Source of the DNA: Chryseolinea soli
GTDB lineage: Bacteria > Bacteroidota > Bacteroidia > Cytophagales > Cyclobacteriaceae
Reading direction: 5' to 3'
Assembly (NCBI RefSeq): GCF_003589925.1
Contig: NZ_CP032382.1
Span: 6,324,001 to 6,388,000 of the forward strand
DNA: 64,000 nt
The notes under the pieces are model-generated. The model searched no databases. It saw nothing but the letters and a program-made list of their open reading frames with translations, and was not told the DNA's origin. Of the stretch, positions 24,890-31,647 are shown piece by piece (the stretch's first letter is position 1; the number at the start of each line of letters is the position of its first letter). Position numbers and translations under genes: made by a program.

Positions 24890-25573
24890 TCATGCTGGTT
24901 GTCCGGAGTGCTTCTCGAAGAACAGCGATTTTTCAAAAAAGTGGGTCCCCATCAGTTTCGAAAGTTCACGATACGCTTCCGATCTGCCGTGCTCATGATG
25001 TCTCCATACAAAGTTCGCCAACCAATCGGCCAGCCAGATCCCTTGATTTTTGTCGCTCGAATCATACGAGCACCGAATATCGACATCCAAATTCAGGTCG
25101 CCCCAACATTTGGTTTTGATGTAATCGTTGAAGCTGTTTCCACTGTTCACCTTGATGGTCCTCCTGTCGAGGATCAGCTCGATGGTTTTATAATGCTTCA
25201 AGGTATCCGGCAGCAGCACGCCAAGCATATAGTTGTAGAAAATGTTTCTGTCTTTTCGAAGAGGGAGATAGACTTTCTCCTTTCTGGCGGTGATAGCGAT
25301 AATCTTGAATGACCTGGCCTTGTTATAAATGGCGTTCAGGTTTCGAATGATGTAGGTAGCATCTTCTTCAGAGAAATTGGCGCCTTTCTTTTCCTGCTTG
25401 GGTGTCAGACTGTATTTAGCATACAGATGAGCGATCTGGCGCTTGATGTATTTTATTTCTGCCTCGTCGATCACGATGCCTGCAATGGTGATGAATCTGC
25501 TGGAACCTCCTGAGTTGTTCGGCCTATCGAAAGTCCACCCAAGGTCGCCGCTCTCGTCTAAAAAAATTTGCAT
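24890..25573 (-). CDS. DUF3800 domain protein
   Basis: A 227-residue protein that begins MQIFLDESGDLGW, the DESGD motif that marks DUF3800 (an RNase H-like fold of unknown role). A second acidic motif appears in IELILDRRTIK and a third in NQGIWLADWLANFVW, together suggesting a metal site. Such genes are often strain-variable and found near mobile or defence genes; here the neighbours are ordinary metabolic genes. Its 3' end converges with the Gfo/Idh/MocA gene. A strong minus-strand terminator sits directly upstream of its ATG, so either its promoter is very close to the start or expression depends on read-through. Confidence 0.82.
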   Translation of the reverse strand: MQIFLDESGDLGWTFDRPNNSGGSSRFITIAGIVIDEAEIKYIKRQIAHLYAKYSLTPKQEKKGANFSEEDATYIIRNLNAIYNKARSFKIIAITARKEKVYLPLRKDRNIFYNYMLGVLLPDTLKHYKTIELILDRRTIKVNSGNSFNDYIKTKCWGDLNLDVDIRCSYDSSDKNQGIWLADWLANFVWRHHEHGRSEAYRELSKLMGTHFFEKSLFFEKHSGQPA

Positions 25574-25604
25574 AAAAAAAGGGCTGAATTTTTTGATTCA
25601 GCCC
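25574..25604 (-). terminator. Minus-strand intrinsic terminator directly upstream of DUF3800 gene
   Basis: Stem GGGCTGAAT (25581-25589) / ATTCAGCCC (25596-25604), a perfect 9 bp, followed on the minus strand by seven T (25574-25580). It ends a transcript that comes from the right, where no minus-strand gene was found. Confidence 0.8.
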
Positions 25605-25934
25605 TACGTATAAATGTCTTTAGAAAAGATAGCCCCAAGGAGCGATGCAGGTTACACTACATTTATGGCAGATGTTTCACTCCCACACTTGACTTGGCAT
25701 TACCTATCACACGTAAAAGTAGATTTAATTTTCTCAATTTTCCACTTGCAGCCATCAGAAGACGATTAACTGACTGACTATCAGTAGATTTTTTTCCAAG
25801 AAAAATTCCTTTTTACGATTCCAGTCACGAATGGCGGCTTTCCTAGTGCCCCGAAGCACAACTTCCTGGAGTCAGGAAAAAAAATATACTAAAATATTTC
25901 AACACCCCGGAACCAAATAAAGCCCTACCTTGTA
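25605..25934 (-). other. AT-rich gap; possible small RNA or gene remnant before the terminator
   Basis: About 330 bases with no gene on the plus strand. On the minus strand a 48-codon open stretch (roughly 25665-25810) could encode a peptide with GKLRKLNLLLRVIGNAKSS if translated from an internal ATG. Since a good terminator follows, this could be a small RNA, a leader with attenuation for DUF3800, or a decayed gene. I recognise no known RNA family. Confidence 0.35.
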
Positions 25935-25955
25935 CTGTAATAAATAACATTACAG
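25935..25955. promoter_or_regulatory. Rrf2 operator 1 (autoregulatory)
   Basis: CTGTAAT-N7-ATTACAG, whose core TGTAATAAATAACATTACA is 19 bp. It ends one base before the ATG of the Rrf2 gene. The same TGTAA-N9-TTACA layout occurs at 26385-26403 before the reductase gene. Confidence 0.7.
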
Positions 25956-25956
25956 A

Positions 25957-26367
25957 ATGAACAACGGCCGCTTTTCGATATCCCTCCACATCCTGACCCT
26001 GCTGGAGATGCTTTCGAACGAGCTTTTGACGTCGGATTATATCGCCGGAAGCATCAACATCAACCCGGTGTTGGTGCGCAAGGAGATCAGCAACCTGAAA
26101 CAGCATGGGTTGGTGGAAAGCAAGGAAGGAAAAGCCGGTGGCTATGCCTTGGCCAAGCCCGCCCGCCAGATCCGGCTTTCGGATGTGTACCAGGCCGTAC
26201 GACAGGCCCCTTTACTGGGGACCGCCAAGAACTTGCCCAATCCATCCTGTCTGGTGGGCAAACAGATCAACAAACACCTCGATGCGCTTTATGCCGACGC
26301 AGAAGACGCGGTCATAAAAAAATTGGGCAAGACTACCCTGGCCGATTTCACCAAGCAGTTTGCTTGA
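25957..26367 (+). CDS. Rrf2-family transcriptional regulator
   Basis: A 136-residue protein with the Rrf2 winged helix: FSISLHILTLLEML, then SDYIAGSININPVLVRKEISNLKQHGLVESKEGKAGGYALAKP (residues about 27-69). A single cysteine occurs at PSCLVGKQ, in the region where iron-sulfur Rrf2 proteins have three, so it is not of the cluster type; the YwnA-like branch that senses reactive compounds fits better. The start ATG abuts an inverted-repeat operator, and the next gene has a matching site, which suggests that it represses itself and the NmrA-like reductase. Confidence 0.88.
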   Translation: MNNGRFSISLHILTLLEMLSNELLTSDYIAGSININPVLVRKEISNLKQHGLVESKEGKAGGYALAKPARQIRLSDVYQAVRQAPLLGTAKNLPNPSCLVGKQINKHLDALYADAEDAVIKKLGKTTLADFTKQFA

Positions 26368-26384
26368 TTTTTTTTAAACAAAAC

Positions 26385-26403
26385 TGTAACAATAATTATT
26401 ACA
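26385..26403. promoter_or_regulatory. Rrf2 operator 2 before NmrA-like reductase gene
   Basis: TGTAACAATAATTATTACA, a 19-bp inverted repeat with the same TGTAA-N9-TTACA arms and spacing as the site at the Rrf2 start. It lies 33 bp before the ATG of the reductase. Confidence 0.68.
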
Positions 26404-26436
26404 ATAAACAAATTTCCACAATTAAAACTCAACTTT

Positions 26437-27090
26437 ATGAAAATTGCATTGATCGGCGCTTCCGGATTTGTTGGTTCACACGTGCTGGCAGAAGCCTTGC
26501 AGCGCGGACACTCGGTGACGGCCATTGTTCGTCATCCCGAAAAGATCACTACCGTGCATCCCCGTCTCACCGTAAAAAAGGGTGATATTCTCCAAGACGA
26601 CGAGGTGGCAGCCCTCGTAAAAGGTCACGATGCCGTAGTGGGTGCCTACAATCCGGGATGGGGCAATCCGAACATTTACAACGAATTCCTGGAGGGCTCG
26701 CAAGCCATTCAGCGCGGCGTGAAAAAATCGGGTGTGAAACGGTTGTTGACCATTGGCGGAGCGGGTAGCCTGGAAGTGGCGCCAGGACTGCAATTGGTAG
26801 ATACCCCGGAGTTCCCTGCCGAATACAAAGCCGGTGCCCAGGCCGCCCGGGATTACCTGAACATCATCCGGAAAGAAGATCAGCTCGACTGGACCTTCCT
26901 CAGCCCCGCCATCCTCATGCACCCCGGCATCAAAGACGGCCGCACGGGAAAATACCGGACCAACACCAACCAACCTGTCTTCGATGCCAAAGGCGAGAGC
27001 CGTCTTTCGGTGGAAGACCTCAGTGTAGTGATCCTCGACGAATTGGAGAACAACCGGTTCGTTCGTCAGCGGTTCACTGCGGCATACTAA
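26437..27090 (+). CDS. NAD(P)-dependent NmrA/YwnB-like oxidoreductase
   Basis: A 217-residue atypical short-chain reductase. MKIALIGASGFVGSHVLAEAL is the NAD(P)-binding start (GxSGxxG, residues 7-13). TIGGAGSLEV and DWTFLSPAILMHPG are typical of the NADH-flavin reductase/NmrA-like group. It lacks an evident YxxxK pair, as usual in this group. It lies 69 bp after the Rrf2 gene on the same strand with its own copy of the operator, so it is the likely target of that regulator. It probably reduces quinones, flavins or reactive small molecules in the cytoplasm. Confidence 0.85.
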   Translation: MKIALIGASGFVGSHVLAEALQRGHSVTAIVRHPEKITTVHPRLTVKKGDILQDDEVAALVKGHDAVVGAYNPGWGNPNIYNEFLEGSQAIQRGVKKSGVKRLLTIGGAGSLEVAPGLQLVDTPEFPAEYKAGAQAARDYLNIIRKEDQLDWTFLSPAILMHPGIKDGRTGKYRTNTNQPVFDAKGESRLSVEDLSVVILDELENNRFVRQRFTAAY

Positions 27091-27112
27091 GACTATCTGT
27101 TTCTGTTCAACA

Positions 27113-27141
27113 CCAAAGCGCTTTGGAAAGCCAAAGCGCTT
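27113..27141. repeat. Palindrome plus half-copy in intergenic region
   Basis: CCAAAGCGCTTTGG (27113-27126) is a perfect 14-bp palindrome; four bases later CCAAAGCGCTT (27131-27141) repeats most of it. It lies between the reductase stop and the start of the alpha/beta hydrolase, so it may be an operator. Confidence 0.5.
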
Positions 27142-27158
27142 CCTATCCCCCTTTAAAT

Positions 27159-28019
27159 ATGTCAACCCTTCGTTATAAAACCATTGTCATTGACGGGATC
27201 TCTATTTTTTACCGCGAAGCCGGAGATCCCAACCACCCTACCCTATTGTTATTGCACGGCTTTCCTTCGTCCTCACACATGTATCGTGACCTGATCCGCG
27301 ACCTGGGCGACCGCTATCATATCATCGCCCCCGACTATCCCGGCTTTGGAAACAGCGACATGCCAGCCCGTGAACGCTTTGCCTACACGTTCGACAACCT
27401 GTCGGCGGTCATGGAAAAATTCATCGATGCCTTGAAGCTTACCCGCTTTGCGTTGTACATGCAAGACTATGGAGCACCCGTGGGCTATCGCATCGCCGTA
27501 CGGCGGCCGGAACTGGTCCGGGCCCTGATCCTTCAAAACGGAAATGCCTATGAAGAAGGCCTGGGGCCGGCGATCGACGACGGCAAACGCTTCTGGGCCA
27601 ACCGGAATGCGGAAACCGAAAATGCGATGCGTGGTGCCCTTACGTTGGAGGGCACAAAATTTCAATACCTGCACGGGGTGGAAGATCCTTCGAAGATCAG
27701 CCCGGATGCCTATCATCACGATCAGTATTTCCTGGACCGGCCGGGGAATGCGGCGATCCAGTTGGATTTGTTATACGACTACCGGAACAATATCAAACAA
27801 TATCCGGCCTGGCATCAATATTTGCGGGAACGCCAACCGCCGGCGCTGATTACCTGGGGAAAAAATGATCCATTCTTTACAGACAAAGGCGCGCTGGCCT
27901 ATTTGCGCGATCTACCGGAGGCAGAAGTCCATTTTTTGAACACGGGGCATTTCGCCCTGGAGGAGTTTCATGAACAGATCGCGGAATACATCGATGTCTT
28001 TCTGAAGAAAATCCCGTAA
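27159..28019 (+). CDS. Alpha/beta hydrolase, haloalkane dehalogenase/epoxide hydrolase-like
   Basis: A 286-residue enzyme. LLLLHGFPSSSHMYRDLI forms the oxyanion-hole region (HGFP), and ALYMQDYGAPVGYRIA is the nucleophile elbow with aspartate instead of serine, as in haloalkane dehalogenases and epoxide hydrolases. Later acid and histidine are in WGKNDPFF and LNTGHFALEEF. The cap domain holds WANRNAETENAMRG. Start at ATG 27159; a TTG at 27123 would place the palindrome inside the gene. It follows the reductase by 68 bp and may join the same stress-response unit, but the palindrome between them suggests separate control. Substrate not known. Confidence 0.85.
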   Translation: MSTLRYKTIVIDGISIFYREAGDPNHPTLLLLHGFPSSSHMYRDLIRDLGDRYHIIAPDYPGFGNSDMPARERFAYTFDNLSAVMEKFIDALKLTRFALYMQDYGAPVGYRIAVRRPELVRALILQNGNAYEEGLGPAIDDGKRFWANRNAETENAMRGALTLEGTKFQYLHGVEDPSKISPDAYHHDQYFLDRPGNAAIQLDLLYDYRNNIKQYPAWHQYLRERQPPALITWGKNDPFFTDKGALAYLRDLPEAEVHFLNTGHFALEEFHEQIAEYIDVFLKKIP

Positions 28020-28022
28020 TCC

Positions 28023-28433
28023 CTAGTTGCCAATGATGGCATTGAGGATCTCCGGATTTAACGCGATGGTGCTCTTATCGACACCGTAAAAGAGAACATA
28101 CGCTCCAAACAAGGCCTCCAGCATTTTACGACGAAGCTCAAGCTTTTTTTGTTGCAGCAACGAGGTTTGCTTCTGGTCGTCTTTTGTGTTGTTTTGTTTG
28201 AAGATGAGTTCCCGGTATTCATTGACCATCTGCATCATCGAGTAGTTTGCCCGGGAGGCAGCCAACGAGAAAAGATAATCGTCGTCGAGAACTTTGAGCG
28301 TATGACGCCCCTTGAGGTTGCCGATCGTTTGCTTCAGATTATTTTTATACACCGTGGTTTGGGAACGTTTCAGCCGGGTGTATTCCTCGAGTGAGAATTT
28401 TTTGTTGAGATCCAATACTAGGTCTTCCATCAT
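28023..28433 (-). CDS. Hypothetical protein (136 aa)
   Basis: I do not recognise a family. The protein is rich in lysine, glutamine and leucine and appears all-helical, with a coiled-coil-like middle (NNTKDDQKQTSLLQQKKLELRRKMLEALFGAYV) and no signal peptide or membrane segment. Its stop is 3 bp from the stop of the convergent hydrolase gene. The long minus-strand frame starts with ATG and has neighbour-like composition, so it is probably real. A regulatory or binding role is only a guess. Confidence 0.55.
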   Translation of the reverse strand: MMEDLVLDLNKKFSLEEYTRLKRSQTTVYKNNLKQTIGNLKGRHTLKVLDDDYLFSLAASRANYSMMQMVNEYRELIFKQNNTKDDQKQTSLLQQKKLELRRKMLEALFGAYVLFYGVDKSTIALNPEILNAIIGN

Positions 28434-28596
28434 GATTTGAATTCGAAATTGTTTTGATGCACCGCTAAAACGGTTTGTTTTCCGCTACCACAAGTTTTGG
28501 GAAACTTTGCTAAAAAAATATAACCTTTTTCAACCGATGCGGTTAGATGTACAGAAAAATAAAACGCCTTTGTAACTCTCAATAAAACGTATTAAA
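28434..28596. other. AT-rich intergenic region
   Basis: About 160 bases with no gene recognised. It probably holds the promoter of the 136-residue minus-strand gene and, if the 22-nt motif belongs to a small RNA, that RNA's 5' end. Confidence 0.35.
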
Positions 28597-28618
28597 GTAA
28601 ACCGTTGTTCTGATTCGC
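28597..28618 (+). repeat. 22-nt motif, copy 2 (first copy at 5620-5641)
   Basis: 20 of 22 bases agree with 5620-5641, starting GTAAACCGTTGT. As in the first copy, GCCCAA (28633-28638) and a terminator hairpin follow. Confidence 0.6.
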
Positions 28619-28638
28619 TCTGAATTATTAAAGCCCAA

Positions 28639-28679
28639 GGAAAACGGTAGTCGTAAGGCTGCCGTTTTTCGTTTTTTTT
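28639..28679. terminator. Bidirectional terminator
   Basis: Stem AAAACGGTAG (28641-28650) / CTGCCGTTTT (28659-28668), one G-T pair, with T-runs after it on the plus strand and TTTT on the minus strand. It ends the minus-strand gene at 28678-28995 and any plus-strand RNA carrying the 22-nt motif. Confidence 0.8.
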
Positions 28680-28995
28680 AGCCTTGATAGGTGCTCCGGT
28701 CGATCTGCAGCTTCTTTATCATATCGGTGCTAATGGATTCGGCATAGGCACCATAGGCATCCACCAGCAGGCCTTTGGTTCCGGAAGTAGACGAGACGGC
28801 ATACAGCACAGCGCTGTCGTCAGGGTTGGTCATGCCTTCAAAGCGATGTACTTCGTCCACATGAAACTCTTCGGGCCGGAACTTGACATTCAGGGGTGCG
28901 CATTCGATCCATTCCGGGTGAAGGTTGAAATCATTGGTATACCCCGCCCCTTTCAAGGCGTTGATGGCCTGGGAGAGTGTTTCAAATGTTTTCAT
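28678..28995 (-). CDS. Small conserved Bacteroidota protein (105 aa), often misnamed PRPP synthetase
   Basis: A cytoplasmic protein with the pattern YTNDFNLHPEWIEC, EEFHVDEVHRFEGMTNPDDSAVLYAVSS and GLLVDAYGAYAESIS. From memory, very similar proteins of about 100 residues occur widely in Bacteroidota and are labelled phosphoribosylpyrophosphate synthetase in databases. It lacks the PRPP-binding and catalytic motifs and is one third of that enzyme's length, so the name is not supported. Function unknown. The start is at ATG 28995, and a terminator follows directly. Confidence 0.7.
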   Translation of the reverse strand: MKTFETLSQAINALKGAGYTNDFNLHPEWIECAPLNVKFRPEEFHVDEVHRFEGMTNPDDSAVLYAVSSTSGTKGLLVDAYGAYAESISTDMIKKLQIDRSTYQG

Positions 28996-29112
28996 ATGCG
29001 TTGAAGCTATTTATGTGCCGAGGGGTTCAGGTACCCGGATCGCCATCTTCCGGTAGGATTACGGTAAAGGTAAGACCATTTTTTGTGGCTTTGCAAAAAA
29101 TCCATGAGCGGC

Positions 29113-30624
29113 TTATCGCGTCTCGGGGAATTTAAAATAGAATTCACCGATAATGTTGGAGCTATCCCACGTGTTTTGCTTGTTGGCCGAAAGCCGGAGC
29201 ACACTTTGGCGCACCTCCTTGAAAACCTGCTCGATGGTTAGCCCGGGCTTGCGCATGGCTTTAAGGAGTTCCTGGGTATACAGCCCATTGCGCCCCGGCC
29301 CGTCTGACGCAATAGAGCCCGGAGCGGTGGCATAGGCGATGAACGACCCGCGGGCGCGGCGCATCTCCATGAGGCCCTGCTCGCCCAGGGACCGGCTCAG
29401 GGCGGGGAACGGGTTGTTGCGGCAGGCGTCCAGGATCACGATGTTCATGCGGGAATTGGAGCGCTCCATGTTGGCCAGCACCATGCGCTGCACGGGAAAG
29501 CAATAGCGCGCAATGTCGTCCTCGAACTCGATCATGGCATCGATGGGCACCAGGTAGTTCTCGTCATCGCGCTGCAAACCGTGTCCGGCGTAGTAGAACA
29601 GCGACACGGTCTTGTCGCGTTCGCCGGCGTCCACCTTCTCTTTGAAACGGAGCATGGCGGCACGCATTTGTCCATAGGTGGCATTGGTGAGCAGTTGCAC
29701 CTCGAAGTTGGAGTTCTGCAATTCCTTGGCGAAATCGGTTGCATCGTTCACGGGATTCTTCAAAACACCGATGCTCTTGGGGTAGTTGCTGTTGCCGATC
29801 ACGAGGGCATAGCGTTTTTCATCCTTATAAAAATCAGCAACAGAAGGCGTTGCCACCACGGGTACCGCCGCCGCTACCACCTTGTCTTGGGTCACCGGGG
29901 TTGTGGTTGACGGCACAGCGTCCTGCTTTGCCGTCGTGTGGGCCGGCTCGTCCTTTTTGGCCACGACGGGATCTTTTTTAACGGACTCGTCCTTTTTTAC
30001 CCCGGTGTCTTTCTTCGTCTCGGGGGTATTAGCCGGTTGATTGACGGGGGGCCCTGCGACCGCTGTATTCCGGCCGGCCACGTTTTGCTTGTCCAGTTTT
30101 TCGAGGTCGCGCCGGATGTCGGCGTTGTTGGGTTGCAGGGTGGCACCGCTCTTGAGATCGGCAACCGCCAACGCGATCTGCCCGAGCTTGGTGTACAGCT
30201 GGCTCCGTTCGTAGAGAAGCTTCGCTTTTGCTTCGGCATTAGCATCCAACTCCCGGAGCGCACTGGTGTAGGCCCCTACCGCTTCTTTGGTGTCGCCGGT
30301 TTTGTCATAGCTTTTGGCCACAAACCAATAGATGTTGCCTTTGTTGGGATGGTCGAGCAGAACGGCTTCTTCAAAATCGGCGACGGCGTTTTTGAAATCG
30401 TTGGTCTTGTAATAGGAAAGCGCCCGCAGGTAAAACACCTCGCCGTCCATCGACTTGTCGCGGGTGGCTTTGCCGAGGTATTCTGAAAAGTTTTTGATGG
30501 CCTCCGCATATTGGCCCGACGTGTAGCTGTCGTGGCCTTTCTCATAGAGCTTGAATTGCGCCGCGGCAGATTGCCATAGCCCCAGCGTTAGAAACAAAAT
30601 AGTGGTAAGCTTCCCGGTTTTCAT
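29113..30624 (-). CDS. TPR - caspase (peptidase C14) protein, copy 1 (503 aa)
   Basis: Signal peptide of about 22 residues (ends AAAQ). Residues 25-180 form four or so tetratricopeptide-like repeats (YTSGQYAEAIKNFSEYL, YYKTNDFKNAVADFEEAV). Residues 181-260 are a low-complexity linker rich in K, T, P and V. The caspase domain (about 268-500) has RYALVIGNSNY, histidine H348 in YYAGHG and cysteine C401 in LDACRNNPF, the complete His-Cys dyad. It should act in the periplasm or at the cell surface. It is the last gene of a three-gene minus-strand unit (spacing 70 and 29 bp) with an outer-membrane barrel and a second caspase. Partners and substrates unknown. Confidence 0.9.
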   Translation of the reverse strand: MKTGKLTTILFLTLGLWQSAAAQFKLYEKGHDSYTSGQYAEAIKNFSEYLGKATRDKSMDGEVFYLRALSYYKTNDFKNAVADFEEAVLLDHPNKGNIYWFVAKSYDKTGDTKEAVGAYTSALRELDANAEAKAKLLYERSQLYTKLGQIALAVADLKSGATLQPNNADIRRDLEKLDKQNVAGRNTAVAGPPVNQPANTPETKKDTGVKKDESVKKDPVVAKKDEPAHTTAKQDAVPSTTTPVTQDKVVAAAVPVVATPSVADFYKDEKRYALVIGNSNYPKSIGVLKNPVNDATDFAKELQNSNFEVQLLTNATYGQMRAAMLRFKEKVDAGERDKTVSLFYYAGHGLQRDDENYLVPIDAMIEFEDDIARYCFPVQRMVLANMERSNSRMNIVILDACRNNPFPALSRSLGEQGLMEMRRARGSFIAYATAPGSIASDGPGRNGLYTQELLKAMRKPGLTIEQVFKEVRQSVLRLSANKQNTWDSSNIIGEFYFKFPETR

Positions 30625-30653
30625 CTCACGTCACGTGTCAAATTGTTCTCTGC

Positions 30654-31577
30654 TTAGAAATTATAAGAGGCTCCTACTTGTATGTTCAGCGATGGAAATC
30701 CCTTTTTAACAATCGGAAACTCGTCTTTTGCGTAGTCCGTCACCGTTTTGTTATACGCTTGCGTGCTGACATACGACACTGGGAATGTATAGCCAATCGC
30801 GGCCTGTAGAAAGAACGAAAAGGATTTCGTGGGCATCACTTCAACGCCTGGGCCAAGAAAGACTCCGCCGGTCACTTTCGTTTCCGATTTTAAAGCATCA
30901 TATTTTTCCGGGCCCCATTTGCTGGTATAGCCATCGGCATAATAAGTATTATCGCCCTGATTATAGTATAAGATATCGTCCGCCGTGGTCGCGGTGTTGT
31001 TGTCGTCTTCAAAGGTTTCATAGGTGTATCGCGCGTCGGAACCGTGCACGGCTTTCCGCGAGGATATGCTGACAAAGGGTTTCACAAAACCGTAGACGGA
31101 GATCTTTGTATTGTCTTTTACCGGAATGAAATTCACTTTTACATTCACCGCCAAGGAGGTAAGGCTCAGGTCTCCGCCTTCCAGATTGAGCAGATAACCA
31201 TAGCCGTAAGTCAGGGACGGGAACGCATACTTGGTACGCCAATCGTTCGGGTCTCCGGATCCTTTATACAGGGCATCGCCCGTGATATCTTTTGGATTCG
31301 TGACCGTAGGGTCATATTGAAAACTTTGGTACGACACGGAGGGACCGATGGAGAGCACTCGATTTAGTCGCTTCAAAAATCCCAGTTCGATATTATAGCC
31401 AACGCTGTAATCACCGATGTTTTTTCCGAAGGTGAAGGAAGGCCCAATCCCTAAAAACAGGCCCTTGCTTTTATCGATCCGTTCACGTTTAACGATGGCA
31501 CCTTCATCCTGGGCCGAAAGAGTAAGAACACACGCGGTCAACAGGCATGTGCACACCAAGCTTAGAGTATTCTTCAT
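30654..31577 (-). CDS. Outer-membrane beta-barrel protein (307 aa)
   Basis: Signal peptide (MKNTLSLVCTCLLTACVLTLSAQ). The rest alternates hydrophobic and polar residues in strands (FLGIGPSFTFG, VGYNIELGFL, ISVYGFVKPFVSIS, FFLQAAIGYTFPV), and the C-terminal residue is phenylalanine (GASYNF), as in many outer-membrane barrels. A long loop (about 195-225) is rich in D, N and Y and may reach outside the cell. It lies between two caspase genes on the same strand and is likely cotranscribed with them, so it may be their membrane partner or substrate. It is not one of the named porins that I know. Confidence 0.75.
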   Translation of the reverse strand: MKNTLSLVCTCLLTACVLTLSAQDEGAIVKRERIDKSKGLFLGIGPSFTFGKNIGDYSVGYNIELGFLKRLNRVLSIGPSVSYQSFQYDPTVTNPKDITGDALYKGSGDPNDWRTKYAFPSLTYGYGYLLNLEGGDLSLTSLAVNVKVNFIPVKDNTKISVYGFVKPFVSISSRKAVHGSDARYTYETFEDDNNTATTADDILYYNQGDNTYYADGYTSKWGPEKYDALKSETKVTGGVFLGPGVEVMPTKSFSFFLQAAIGYTFPVSYVSTQAYNKTVTDYAKDEFPIVKKGFPSLNIQVGASYNF

Positions 31578-31647
31578 ACAGAGGGGTTTTGATTAAAGCA
31601 ACTATACCAACTCGCCGCAATACACCGTCAGGCTCCAAGTCGCCGGC

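Noticed and set aside
24890..25573. Defence island around the DUF3800 gene
   Set aside because: DUF3800 genes can be near defence genes, but the neighbours here are a sugar oxidoreductase and an Rrf2 regulator. No nuclease, methylase, helicase or integrase was seen.
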